Shown: positions 14,389 to 26,084, numbered from the stretch's first letter. The stretch: 64,000 bases of DNA from Cerioporus squamosus (GCA_022592435.1 JABYQS010000033.1:206921-270920); one strand, 5' to 3'. A program made the numbers and translations. The notes: generated by a model not told the origin, from the sequence alone.

Positions 14389-16627
14389 TTACAGTCGCGC
14401 ATCCTTGGGCATCGACCGCATGGCTTGACGAACACCGAGGTCGGCGAGTACGTCCTCGGCACCGCCGAGCAGTGCGTCGAAGGTGACCGTGCGGTGGTAC
14501 TATAGAGGGATATGGATGAGCTGCCCGTTCACGAGCATAGAATACAAGAAACTGGACGTACGTGCTCGACGAAGCGACCCATACCCGTCTGCGTGATACC
14601 ACGACCACCAAAGATCTGGACAGCATCCGCCGCGGTGAGCTGGGCACACCGCGTGCTGTAGGACTTCAAGAACGCGATCTGTCCCGCCAGCTTGCTCGCC
14701 TGCTCCTTGTACGACTATTCGCGAACCATCAACAACTGCACCAGCAGAAGGGAAAGACGACGGCACGCACCATGTTGCACATCTGGTAAGTGATATTCTC
14801 CAGCCAGTTCTGCACGCTCTCCGTCCGCGAGATCATCGCCGCGAGCTTGCTCCGGATGACGGCGAGCGAGTGCAGCGGCTTACCGAACGCCTTCCGCTGG
14901 TTCACCCACTTCAAGCACTCCTCCACGATTGCGCGCTGGCTGCGCGCGGAGACGCAGCACATCACCCACCGCTCGTGGTTGAAGTTGCTGAGCATGACGA
15001 AGATGCCCCCGCCCTCCTCGCCAAGCGTGTTCTCTACAGGCACCTTGACCTTGTCGAAGGTGATGTATGCGGTGCCGGCCGCTGACGAGTAGGATGTCTT
15101 GATCGGCTTGGTTGAGACACCCTCGCCCCGCTCTACGAGGATGACAGTGAAGCCATCCTCCGTCCTGCACCCAACGGTGAAGCTGCCAGCTAGTCAGCAC
15201 CTGGTCTCGTAACGGTTCAGCACGATAATGGGACTCACTAATCGGCGAACCTGGATAATGATTGTCAGTTCAACATGTCCTGGAAGACCACCTGTTAGGC
15301 ACACTCACGTTCCGTTCGTGATCCACTTCTTCGTACCGGAAATGATCCAGTGCTTGCCATCTTCCGTCTTCGTCGCCGTTGTCTGTAGGCCGAAGACGTC
15401 GCTCCCCGCGTACGCCTCAGACACCGCCAGACAGATAAACTTCTTCGCGCTCAGGACCTCAGGGACGACCTTCGCCTTCAGCTCCGGTGACCCGAAGTTG
15501 AGCACCGGGGGCAAGCCAATTACGCATCCGGCCTGAAGACCGTCCCCGTACCCACGCGCACCGCAACGTGCAACCTCTTGCGAGATGATAAGCTCGTGGA
15601 AGTAGTCAAACTGCAGCAGGGAAGCGTTCTCAGTGCGGTCGCGTGCGCGTTTGGCGTCGGCGGACGTACCTCCTCAGGAGTGACGATGCCGCCCATAAGC
15701 GTAAGACCCTTCAGATGCTTGCCAGGGCCCATGCGCATAGCATGAATGTTGACCTCCCTATCGGACCGACCATCAATGGAACATCGTCGTCAAGTAAGTG
15801 GGGCTGGACTTACGCCATCTTGTCGAGGACACTCTGGGAAGGGCGCTTGCCATCCAGCTCACGCTCCTGGGCATCGGGGTAAATGTGCTCATCGACAAAC
15901 TCGCGGATTGCCTTCTGCAGCTTCCGGTGACTCTGTCCCACACATTTCTGGTTATGGACATACTCCAGCTGAAAGAGACGTGAACAGATGACGCACCTCC
16001 TTGTAGTACGGACTGTGGTAGCCCTTCGCAAGCCAGGACGGCTCCGCGTAGGGCACCTGGCTGATCTCCCCGGGCATCCGCCCGCCTTTGACCTGCGGCT
16101 CCTCGCTTTCGATCACGCCAATTTGCAGCCGCGCGTACTGCGGTCGCTCGAGGACCTCGTGACGGTGCAGGCCGTAGAACGCCTCAGTTGCGTCCTCGCC
16201 GGCTGTGTACGTGCGCAGAAAATTAGTCAGAGCTGTTCCGAGTGACGCGCGCGAGCGACACAGAGGGGCGGCGAGAGCGAAGAGTAGATAGGGGACAAAG
16301 GTAGAGCCGCAGAGCGGGAGGGAAGGGGAGGAGAGAGATAAGCTACTCACGGATGCCCTCGTCCATAAAGACGGAGATGCCTCCGGGATGGAGGTTGCGG
16401 AAGCGTGTCACATCGTACACCTTCGAGTCGATGATAATCCACTATAACCCTCATGAGCGTCGCGTCAACAAGGGCGCGCAGAGAGACGTACCAGGCTGTC
16501 CTCCGTGTTGTGCTGTTGGACACTCCAGACATGAGACTCGCATACAGGAATGCGCAGAACGCGGCAGGAAGCGACGTACCTTCGCGACCTCCTCGCGGGT
16601 GAACTTCCTGAGCTCCTTGGTCGCCAT
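14389..16627 (-). CDS. cytochrome b5 / acyl-CoA dehydrogenase fusion, peroxisomal
   Basis: Eleven exons (minus): 16627-16580, 16512-16492, 16441-16351, 16202-15997, 15932-15814, 15757-15670, 15610-15309, 15250-15239, 15182-14771, 14714-14562 and 14499-14389; 520 residues. Residues 1-80 are a cytochrome b5 domain with the heme motif NLHPGGISVF. The rest is a flavin acyl-CoA dehydrogenase: KFICLAVSEAYAGSDVFGLQ, WIISGTKKWITNGTFADYF, FNHERWVMC, QIFGGRGITQTGMGRFVEHY. It ends PKDARL; ARL fits the PTS1 consensus, so a peroxisomal enzyme of fatty-acid beta-oxidation is likely, with the b5 domain possibly passing electrons. The 12-nt and 21-nt exons are needed to keep the protein intact. Confidence 0.9.
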
Positions 16628-18128
16628 GTTCGCCGTGGGGTGAGGGTAGAAAGTGAACGTGTGCGAGAGGGTGAGCAGGGGTTTTATGATGGAATTGCAC
16701 CCGCGACAATCACGTCCGGGAGTGGGGTCGCGGTGTCCGAAGTGATTCCCCGGATCCCCAGAACAACGCGTCTGCCCAGCGTCAGCGGACCCGCAACGAG
16801 CGCTCTGTCACCGTCCCCCGCATGTGAATACGTACTCCTCGGCCACGTGAAAACACCCGTCGCGACAACCAATCAGCTGCCGCGCTACAGTAACGGACAC
16901 TCGACGACTCGAATGCCTTGAGCCCGCCTTGAGGCACTTTGGCCGGCGGAAGCTGTCTCTGAGTCTGTATCGCACGGCGACCACCAAGAGAAGAGAGCAG
17001 AACACACATATGCAGAGTGCAGAAAGAAGATGTCAATTGCAATGAGACTAAACGTTAAAGATTTAAATCCACCCGGAGGCGCGTCCAATATCTTACGCAG
17101 CGTCGCGGGCGGAGGTGTGCACAGGGTAGTACGAGTAGAATGCGTTAATGGGGTGGTGCAGAGTCTGCTGCAGGCGTAGAAGTAGAAGTAGCGCGAGGAG
17201 TGACAAGATGCGAATGGGGGGAGGAGGAAATGAACAATACGGATAGTAATAACACAAGGGATGCTAGTGCTGCGAGAGGGTGGTCTCGACCGACAGCGCG
17301 AAGAATAAACGAGCGCAGGCGCAGTCCGTGTCGAGGATGCAAAGACAAATCGAAAGCGAGAGCGAGAATCGAGGGATAAGAGAAGGAGGACGAAACCGAA
17401 GATGCCGGGCTGAATATAACTTATGATACAACTAAGAGGAGAGATGCGTGGTGGAAATCGAGGCAACTGACAGGCGAGAGGCATAGTGGACAAAGCGAGT
17501 CATAAGTACGTGTGCCGTATGCGTGCATACGTAGTCCCGGGACAAAACGAGCGTGTAGGGCGAGACGAGTATCGAGTACTCTCTGTTTGGGTTCATACGC
17601 CCACACGCGCTTGCGCTCACGGCGAGACGGTCGTGGGTGGCTCGTGACAAAACGAGAGGGGGAGAAAATTTGCGAGACGAGACGAGTAGCCACACGACAT
17701 AACTGCACCGGGCGTAAGGCGCGTGTTCGTCATGGCTGAGACGTGTTGTAGTGCTGGTGCTGGAGGGATCGAACCGAGAGCGGAGGAGAGCAGCTGAATG
17801 ACGAACATAACGATGACATGCCAAGTGACGGACAGGACGTGTGGATGGCGATGATAGGTGATAATAATCAAACACTTGTGGGTGATGATGAGATGCTGAC
17901 GAGGCGAATGAAATGATGAATGGGAGATGGGACCAGAAATCGAGCTAGATCATGACGAGGGCGTAGCGTGCAGGGGAATAGTAGGCATGGACATGGACGG
18001 GACACAGGCGATTACGACCACAGGATGGGCGGAGTTATTGATGCGCAGAGGCGAGGAGCGGCGGGGGCATACATCATGGGCATATCCTGCATACGAGTCC
18101 ATGGAGGGCAAGGAGAGAGAATGCGAGC
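16628..18128. other. 1.5-kb region without a supported gene; strand-biased composition
   Basis: This is the promoter of the dehydrogenase gene (right after 16627) and the 3' flank of the cyclin gene. From about 17050 to 17940 the plus strand is purine-rich (many GAG/GCGAGA runs), so the minus strand, which carries the cyclin transcript, is pyrimidine-rich. A 202-codon minus-strand frame (16885-17493) is a by-product of this bias. A long pyrimidine-rich cyclin 3' UTR is possible. Confidence 0.4.
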
Positions 18129-20486
18129 CTAACACTCGACGTTCATCTCCTCGGCCAGGGTCTCGTGCAGATGCAGCTGGGCCCACTCGATCGCATACAG
18201 CGACGCCTTCAGGAACTTCTTGGTCGCATACTTCTTGCAGACGTGCTGCTCAGAGAAACCCTCTTCGGTGAGCTTTTCAATGAGCAGCTTGTGGCCGGGC
18301 TGCAGGTGCTCCTCGGTGAAGCCGGAGTAGTAGACAAACGCCTCGTTCTGCATAAGGAAGGGCGTCAGTTCCAGCTCAACATCACAGCACGTGCCGTTCA
18401 TAGAAACACTCGAACGAAAACGGCACACAAAAGCTTGATGGGGCGTGGCCACCTCATTGTGCGCAGTATATATAACGGTGACGAATCCTGAAAGACACTC
18501 ACCCAGTCTCCTCCCAGCATCTTCCTCGCCGTATACATGCCAACCGCCGCGATAAGACTCGGCTTGACGCGCAGGAAGCGGTGGTCCAGGAGCGTCACTT
18601 CGGTGAGGAACTTGCTCAGTGTTCGCGTCTGGAGGTCGTAGTCGTCCGCTTTGCTGATCTTGCGCATCCAGCTGTAGGGCGAGCAGTAGTGGCTGACCTT
18701 GAAGTCGAGCGTCTGGAGCATAATGCGTTCGCCCTTGAGGATCTCCTCTTTGGAGTAGCCGCGCTCCGTCATGAAGACGAACTCTTCTACGGACGGGGCG
18801 AGAATCTCCTCGTACTTCGCGGCGATGAACATGGCGGTGACGCCAACAAGCTGCAGCTTCAGTAACGAGACGACGCGTTTTGACAAGAAGCGGTCGACTA
18901 TGTTGACAGCGATCCAGAGCGTCTCAGGAAGCATGTGGTAGCGCAGGTGCACCTGGAGGAGCCAGTCGACCAAGGTTTGTCGCATCTGCCAGTTGATCTC
19001 GCTCTGACCGTCCATGTATTCTGCGCTAGGCATAACCTCCTCCTGAAGTGAAGATCAGCGGAGCATGGGAGACAAAGCCTTCGCGAGACGCACCTCGAGC
19101 TCCTGCATGTACTCAAAGATGTCTTCAGCGTACTCCGAGACCATCGTCGTGTCAAACTCGTCGACCTCATCGTGGAAGTGCTCCTTGATGTCGTCAAACT
19201 CGCGTCTGTAGCGCTGCGCCCGCACTGTCGAGACCTCGGGCCATACCCGCTGGCGCTTGGCGACGGGTTCTTCATCGTCTATCTCCTCTTGTTGCAGTTC
19301 CTCTTCTCGATCGCTCAACTCGGTGAGCTCGGCCTCGTCCACGGCGTACTGCTCGACGACATCGGATACGGCGTGGTCCTCGACTTCCATGTCATCGTCG
19401 TCAACGAGAACATTGGAATCAGCGACGGTGGCGGGCGGGTCTTGAGGAACGGGGATGCGACGCGATGAAGGAAGGGGAACCTGTGGTCGGTAGACGCGCC
19501 CAGAGGAAACGCGTGCTTGTACTTGCACAGTCGTTATGGGAGCCTTGCCGGGACCGAGAGGAACTCGCTGGGGACCAGTTGCCGCAGCGAGAGAGGCAGA
19601 GCGACTGCGTTTGAGACCTGTCTCGACGGTCTCTTTCTCCTTACCGGAGAGTTTCCCGTTAACATCCTAACAGGGACGCAGCGCAGTGAGCACAGATGTT
19701 CAACTCGTTCGAAGTCCTGGATGATAGATGATGGATTCTCAATTCAAGGCCTGGCGCACCAACGACCATGTCCCAGGGCCATTAGCTGTTATTAGGAGGC
19801 TGGCACGTCGAACGTGGAACAACAACGTTTTGGCGTCGCAGCCACGTGAATCGTCCCCTCGACGATCCAAGTGAGGTACGTCCGATGCTCCGATCATAGA
19901 ACGATAGTCCGAGCTAAGCGTTGCAGATACTCCGCACTGGAGAGGAGTCCATGACGAAAGTGGCGAACGTCGCGATCACGCGTTGAGAAGCCCTCTGCGC
20001 GCTGGGCGCGACAGACGCCCAGGACGCGACCTCCAGCCACAGTGGGCGGCTGACGGCGTTCGTTGGCGAAGGGTCGGGATACGACCCTGCCAGCTCATCG
20101 CAACAGAGATCCGGCAGCAGCATCTCATGCAACTGTGGAGGTGGAGAAAGGGGGGCGGAAACGAAGAGGGTGCACTAGGTGACATCGGGTAGACGACGAA
20201 CCTTGGTGCGGTTAACGGCAGTGGTCGTCACTTCTGTGAGGACGGGGCGTTGGACGCCGTTCTTGATGACGTTCTTGACAGCTTGACCTGCAGGAATGCG
20301 GGATCCTCCTGCGACGCTGGAAGCCTGGCGGACATGTCTGCTCATTGCGTTTTCGTCGGCATTTCTGGGACGTTGGGGGCCGGTTCGGTTTCGCATAGGA
20401 AGCTATTCGAGCCATGTCAGTCAAGGGGGTACTCGGGGGTCAAGCGGGGAGAGCGTCGAGATACTTACACGCAGGTTGGTGGCCAT
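18129..20486 (-). CDS. G2/mitotic B-type cyclin
   Basis: Five exons (minus): 20486-20469, 20402-20202, 19666-19094, 19042-18503 and 18347-18129, 516 residues. The N-terminal third is basic and disordered, the usual place for the APC destruction box; the best candidate noted is RTGPQRPRN, which lacks the Leu of RxxL. An acidic stretch follows (DDDDMEVEDHAVSD, LTELSDREEELQQEE). The cyclin box is clear: MRQTLVDWLLQVHLRYHMLP, ETLWIAVNIVDRFLS, LQLVGVTAMFIAAKYEEI, EFVFMTERGYSKEEIL and GERIMLQTLDFKVS. The C-terminal cyclin fold contains LLDHRFLRVKPSLIAAVGMY. B-type cyclins activate Cdk1 for mitosis. Intron 2 is 535 nt, about ten times the usual length here. Confidence 0.92.
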
Positions 20487-21825
20487 CTCGTGGTGAACAA
20501 GTTATATCTACTAGTTGTAAAGTGTTGCGAAGAGTCGGGGTGACAGCGAGGAGAGTGTCGGGGCAAATGTCGAAACGAAGAGGGAAATGTCGCAAAGGAA
20601 AGACCCCGACGCGCTGTGGTGTGGATGAGGGGAAGGCGGAGACTGTCGGCGGGACAGAGAGTGTCAGCCTGGTTCAAGGCAAGGACAAGCAGGTTCGTTT
20701 CGCGATTTCAACCTAGACGAGGTCGCGTCTCCACGTGATCGCCAAAGCGGGCCAAATAACGCGCCTCAGCGTCTCCTGCGAGCGCCTTTGTGTTGCCCCA
20801 CCCAAACAACACGGCGTCTGTCATTGTTGTTCTTCGCGACATTGGACGCGGTTCATCATTCTTTGATGTCCAATCACCCTAGCATCTTTGTCGATGTTCC
20901 CAGAGACGTTCATAGTACGTCTTCACACAACCCGCACGCATTCTCAAGGAACAGCCTGCCGGACGAAACAGGCTACACTCATAATGGAGAATATACTCGT
21001 TTACGTGACAACAGACTCGAACAGCAAGCAACTCGCCTGGCGCGGCGAAGAGCGGCGGGCATATGCGACTTTCGGGCCAGAAGCGCGCCACCCATGTCCC
21101 AGCTCTCACACGAGGCAGCATGAGGCTCGGCTTCCAACTCCCGAGTGACACCGCGATTCGCGGGATGATGGCGAGACAACCGCGCAGCTACTGACCACGG
21201 GCGGAGGTTAAAGATCGTGTCTTGAGCAAGCGGGTGGCACAGGGTGGCGTGAAACCCCGGAAGGCGGTGGCGAGGCTGACGCTGACAGTCGGATTATTCG
21301 TCCCTGATCGTATGGCGGTCATATCTGAGGGCTGACTTGTCAGGACTCAGCTTCAAAGATCCGGAGCAAGAGTAGTGCCAACTCACTGCACAGCACCAAG
21401 ATATAGTACAACCGTGCCCAGTGGTGTGTAGTAGGATCCAGCGCCCCTCGATCGATAGGAGAATGCTAATAGCGATGAAATTCCCCAGCTTGCTATCGAC
21501 GCCGACCAGTAAGCGATCCTCTCGACTACATAGAAGAGCTGTGGGTATCGACATGAGTACTTCTTCATCGATCGGTTCACTGGAGACCTACCGAGAACTC
21601 GACGGAGACGCCAAGACGCCATGATGTCCGCACAAGATGTTCGCAGCTTGGCTCACCTCCCATGGGTCTCGGGCGTCGAGCAGCGGTGAGTCGTGACGAC
21701 CATATGCGAGCGCCAAGCTTCACAGTAGATCCGTACGGCTTCAATGAGAGTTCGCAGTCAGTTACATGCGACGGCCATATCGCAAGACTACAGGTGCACT
21801 CACAGCTCATGGTTCACAGCACGGA
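20487..21825. other. intergenic region, no supported gene
   Basis: This holds the cyclin promoter (next to 20487) and the 3' flank of the FHA/G-patch gene. Several 60-80 codon open frames on both strands do not chain through splice sites and match nothing known. Confidence 0.4.
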
Positions 21826-23082
21826 TTACTGACCGTCACCACTACTCCGGATCTTATCCCATCGCCGCTCCCTTCCTGCGTTCCTCCAATCTCCGACCTC
21901 CTGCGCGACTGCAGGACTCGCGATTCGGACCGGAGCTCCGATCCCTGCCCGACCCACGGTGGATGGAGGTTCGAGTGGTGCCACAAGACCGCCGCGGTCA
22001 CTTGAGGGTTCACCTAGTGCCATTCCAGGCTGCCAGCCTTGCTTCAAGAGCAACCGGTGGCCGATGTTGGTGGAAGCCAAGGGGGCCGGAGGTGGTGGAG
22101 GTGCTATGGGCGCAGGGGTGGCCGGCATCGATATCGAAGGAGAGGGAACCCTTGAACATCCAGCGCTCGGTGTCACAGCCGGGGTATGATCTGGGTGAAG
22201 CGCACGTCGTCTTGCGCTCCTGTCGACATATTGCAGGGTCCGTAATTCGGTTGACGACGACGCCGGAACCCTGGACGATAAGAGGCTACGTTTCAGCGCG
22301 GCGAGGGCCTTCTTCGGATTACGGTCTTGCGGTCGTGCCGATTCTGCAGGGTCCGTGCCCAAGATGTTGGCCTTCCGCTTCTTAGACGTGCCAGAATCGC
22401 CGTCCGCGGTAAGGTGAAGAAACAGGGGTATTTCCTGGTCAGCTTGGGGAGAGCAGCCGGGGCAAGGCGTTGTGTCCTCGTGAACATGGGCGAGGAAGGT
22501 CGTACCTCCGATCGTCAGGCGATCAAGGTGGTGTAGCGTCCGGGGCATGCTGGCGACCCTCGGAGCTGAGAGCCGAACCCCCTTCTCATCCGCACCCTCT
22601 GCCGCTATGGCTGAGCTTGTGGCAGAAGGGGCGCTCGCTGACCGAACAAAGGTGCCGTGTTTCGAACCCATGTCGACGATGGACCATTGCGCGCGGTCCT
22701 GGTCCCAGTAGATAGTTGCGTGCAGCTTGGACACCTCCATCTCCTTCAAACGAATCCTGGGTGTGTCAGAGCCTGCAGGCGCCATGTCACGGCCGATCTG
22801 AATCTCCGGATACCCGTCGAGGAGGGCAACCTTGTGCTGCCTGCGAAGAACGGGACTGCGCTGGACAAGAAGTCGCAGAGACGAGGAAGAAGTGGGCAAA
22901 CCTAGAAGGGCTCGTGACTCTCTAGCAGACGCAAGCTGCTCTGGGGAATCTTCCACGTCTCTGGGCCACTCGATGGATGGGGAGTAGACGGTGCCAGAGG
23001 TGTCTTCATTACGTGCATCTACGGGTCCGTAGGTGGGATTATGTTCGGGACCGAGATTTGAAGCAATTTCCCCATCTTCCAT
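21826..23082 (-). CDS. FHA plus G-patch domain protein (AGGF1-like)
   Basis: One uninterrupted frame of 418 codons, or 464 if it starts at 23220. The start at 23082 (MEDGEIAS) is chosen because the protein becomes acidic and fungal-like there. About residues 65-210 form an FHA phosphopeptide-binding domain: EIQIGRD, SKLHATIYWD, WSIVDMGSKHGTFV, LHHLDRLTIGGTTFLAHVH. Near the C-terminus is a G-patch: NIGHRLLLKQGWQPGMALG followed by GLVAPLE. A basic nuclear-type stretch (SKKRKAN) and a Pro-rich linker lie between. The FHA/G-patch pair resembles AGGF1-type nuclear RNA-processing proteins. It is divergent from the XLF gene, 410 bp between starts. Confidence 0.82.
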   Translation of the reverse strand: MEDGEIASNLGPEHNPTYGPVDARNEDTSGTVYSPSIEWPRDVEDSPEQLASARESRALLGLPTSSSSLRLLVQRSPVLRRQHKVALLDGYPEIQIGRDMAPAGSDTPRIRLKEMEVSKLHATIYWDQDRAQWSIVDMGSKHGTFVRSASAPSATSSAIAAEGADEKGVRLSAPRVASMPRTLHHLDRLTIGGTTFLAHVHEDTTPCPGCSPQADQEIPLFLHLTADGDSGTSKKRKANILGTDPAESARPQDRNPKKALAALKRSLLSSRVPASSSTELRTLQYVDRSARRRALHPDHTPAVTPSAGCSRVPSPSISMPATPAPIAPPPPPAPLASTNIGHRLLLKQGWQPGMALGEPSSDRGGLVAPLEPPSTVGRAGIGAPVRIASPAVAQEVGDWRNAGRERRWDKIRSSGDGQ

Positions 23083-23492
23083 GAGTCGTAATGCGTACGA
23101 GGTGCACAAAGCGTGTTGTGAGACGTGTCGGATGTGAGGCAGTAAGGTCAGGAAGCGTTGATTGAAAGCCGCGGTGAGGGCAGGAGGAGAACTCGGAGTG
23201 AGAAGACACGAGGCGCCCACGAGGATCTACTACATCTAGATATGGAAGTGACTCTCACGCCTCGGTTGGTTCGCGAGTGCCCTGTGGTTCGAACTTGCGG
23301 GCGTCCGCCGCGTGGCGGTGGCGACAACACTCTCCTCCTCAACCACCGGGCGCAGAGGCCTGTAAGTACACTTGGAACAAGTAAGAGACATACTCATGAG
23401 GCGATAACGAAAGCTGTATAGTAGACTCAAATCAACCGCTCGCAGGGACCCAAACTCAAGACCGGTTCTGATCAGGACATCGAACCGCACGC
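23083..23492. promoter_or_regulatory. divergent promoter region of the FHA/G-patch and XLF genes
   Basis: The two start codons point away from each other. The region also contains an in-frame upstream extension of the FHA gene to 23220, so the true bidirectional promoter may be only about 270 bp. No TATA box is evident. Confidence 0.4.
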
Positions 23493-25572
23493 ATGGAGTA
23501 TTTGTCCGAAGTGAGTAGCCTGGCTCGGAACTGCCTGAAAAGATGCCTTCCTGATCCCCACGAATCACGCAACTTAGGACCACGTGAAGCTCCTTCTCAC
23601 CAAAGAATGGCTCGTGAAGACGGACAGCGAGTCGTCGACGCCTTACCTCTTGGTTCGTCCTACCCGCACCTATTTCCCCATACGCACCACTCACATTCGA
23701 CGCCACCATCGATGCCAGTAGAAGTTTTATGCATCCACCGTGGATTTGACCTGCTGCGTATTGATCACAGACACGAAGAATGCGTGGGGCGAAGGTGAGC
23801 CACTCATGTTCTGGTCTGATAAGTAGCAGACTTCCGCGTAATGTGACGAGGGCGGCATGAGGGCTATACCTTCCAGCCCCGTTAGAGAGGGCGCACATCA
23901 CAGTCCGGGGCTCCCGACCTTTTGCACTGGACATGAAGTCACCAGCGCAAGCCACTATGATGCGCTTATAGAAGGGGAAACCCTTGCCTTCAACCTAATG
24001 CGTGAGACCTCATTGGTGCCGTTGAGGGCGGGAAACGTCTCGGATCCTTGCACTACCACCAGAGCTCCATGGGCACACTTCGAACCGCTCGTCTCTTCCG
24101 TGAGGTCGCGCAGGCAGTATATGGCATAGCCCGTCTGAGCTCGCCTTAGCTCCCGGATCGATGGTCTATAGCCCATTTGTACCCGCTATCACAACTGTCC
24201 TTGTGGTTTCTGAGGAGGGAACGCAACATGCTCACTAAGCACACAGTACTGTCCAGTAATCAAATCGCCAGGAGGTGGCGTGATTGCAACCCGCAGAAGT
24301 CTACCAGCTTCGCGGAAGAAGAGGAAGAGGAAGCATGGAGGATGAAGTGCTTGGAGTTCCTAACGTCAGCCCACTCAATCGGAGGCTTTACCGAGCTGTC
24401 CTTTGAGCTCGGGAAGTCTAACTTCGCGGTATGGAACTATCGCCACGTATCGGAAGTACTGAACTGAGTGGCATTGACCAGGACTTCGCCTTCACTCTAG
24501 GTGGCGACACATTCCGCTGGCGGTGGGAAACGTTCCACCTTGGTCCCAGGATGTCAGCAGACGTCCTGTCCAAGCACCTTATACTGCCGCTGATCAGCAT
24601 GTCACACCTCGCGTTTTCTTCAGCTGATCCCTTGGGCGCGACTTCCGAGACTGACCTGGAGAAGGTACGAGCCAACTGTCTGTATTCTAGCCGAGATCTC
24701 CGCTGAATAGAATGCATGCGTTCCAGTCCGTAGACAAGGTCGGGAGGACAGCTCGCCGCACGTTGGACACGCATGTCAGGAACGCGCTATCCAAGCCAGT
24801 CCTGGCGACGACGCTCCGGCGCATTACCGCTATGTTCAACTTCGTCCCGGACCTCCGTAAGTCTCTCTTTCAATAGCCCCATGACGTCTCATACTGAACC
24901 CAGATGCAGCCCGGATTGTCGCAGATTCGAAGGTCCCGGATCTTAAACCGCCCTCCCCGCCTACTGCGTCACGAGCGAGAGCCACCACCCCTCCTGAGCA
25001 GGCAGCGCCAGCCCGCAGTTCATCTCCAGAGTGGCCTTCACCAGCTCGCGGATTGCGTGCGGTATGTTGTGGAGCCTATGCCCCGCTAGGCCCTGTTCTA
25101 GAAGCTGATTACCACCGCTCAGGAATCGAAGACTAAGGCTAAACCGGCCAGTCAAGCCAAGCATCCGAGTCGTGTGCCCTCCAAACCGACGCCTTCGGCT
25201 GCTGATGACTCAGTCACTGAAGAGGAACCCGAAGAGAACGACCACGCTGCATCGGCCGGGAAGGGCGAAGCCGTCCCGCATAACCGTCGGAGCACGAATT
25301 CAAGGGACGGCAGCCCCGTTCGATCAGTTCCTTCAAAGCGAGCCACCCCAGATCAGTCCCCTCCTCCGAAGTCTCGGAGCAGCCGCAAGGAGCCCTCGCC
25401 TCCAGCATCCTCGTCCCCGCCGCCCCCAAAGAAGCTCAAGAAAGCGCAAGTTTTCGACTCCAGTGACGAGGAAGACAGTGAGGAGGAGCGGAAGAAGAGA
25501 CTAGCACGGCTGAAAGGAAGCTCTACTCGTGGTGCAAAGCAGCCTGTCAAGCGAGGAGGGCGACGATTCTGA
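23493..25572 (+). CDS. NEJ1: XLF/Nej1 family non-homologous end-joining factor
   Basis: Eight exons: 23493-23510, 23578-23652, 23722-23794, 24247-24428, 24482-24664, 24727-24856, 24904-25061 and 25123-25572, all in phase, 422 residues. Residues 1-110 form the XLF head (KEWLVKTDSESSTPYLLKFY, DLTCCVLITDTKNAWGEVLS, ARRWRDCN), followed by the stalk start (FTLGGDTFRWRWETFHLG, LPLISMSHLAFSSADPLG, LEKSVDKVGRTARRTLDTH). The C-terminal 170 residues are disordered, Ser/Pro/acidic-rich, ending KQPVKRGGRRF: basic residues then a terminal Phe, like the Ku-binding motif of XLF proteins. XLF works with Xrcc4/Lif1 and ligase IV in double-strand break repair. Intron 3 is 452 nt; the others are 45-70 nt. Confidence 0.8.
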
Positions 25573-26084
25573 GGACCTCCAGGGTTACGGTTCACACGGC
25601 GCCCTCCATGACATGATCGCGGGTTTATCTCCTTCTCCCCACGAGAAGTCCCATGTATCTCACTTATCTGCGTTGGTACCCTGAGCCAGGAGGCATGTGC
25701 CTTGCCGCACGCTTCCCCAGCTGCATCGTGTTTACGTCGTGTTCCGTGTTGTGGACGGCCTTAGTACATGTTAAGGAGACAACTAGACGTGCGCTGCCTT
25801 CGAATGGTGAGCTTTCGGCCACCGCTTCTGTCCCTTGAACGTTGTCACTTGACTGTAGGAGTTAACTGTGCAATGTCCGCAAGTCACCTTCAAGGTCCTT
25901 TTGGCGGACTTGCGGCTCGTGTTGCATGGCGCAGCTGAAAGAACGTGCAGTTGGGTGTCGCGAAGGGTGTGGTATTGGTATCTACTATTCGAGCGTAGTA
26001 TGCGTGACGATGGAGAGCAATAATACAGCAAGGAGGCATACACAGCATGGTGAAGGGGGCGAGGCGAGTGAGGGGATATCACGG
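25573..26084. other. 3' flank of XLF, no gene seen
   Basis: Only short minus-strand frames with no splice-consistent continuation or recognisable motif are present. Confidence 0.3.

Noticed and set aside
16885..17493. 202-codon minus-strand open frame
   Set aside because: Low-complexity Ser/Pro/Thr/Arg output of a pyrimidine-rich strand, with no splice context or homology.
23236..23955. 239-codon minus-strand open frame
   Set aside because: It overlaps XLF exons 1-3 and the divergent promoter. The XLF exons explain the coding signal, and the frame has no domain.
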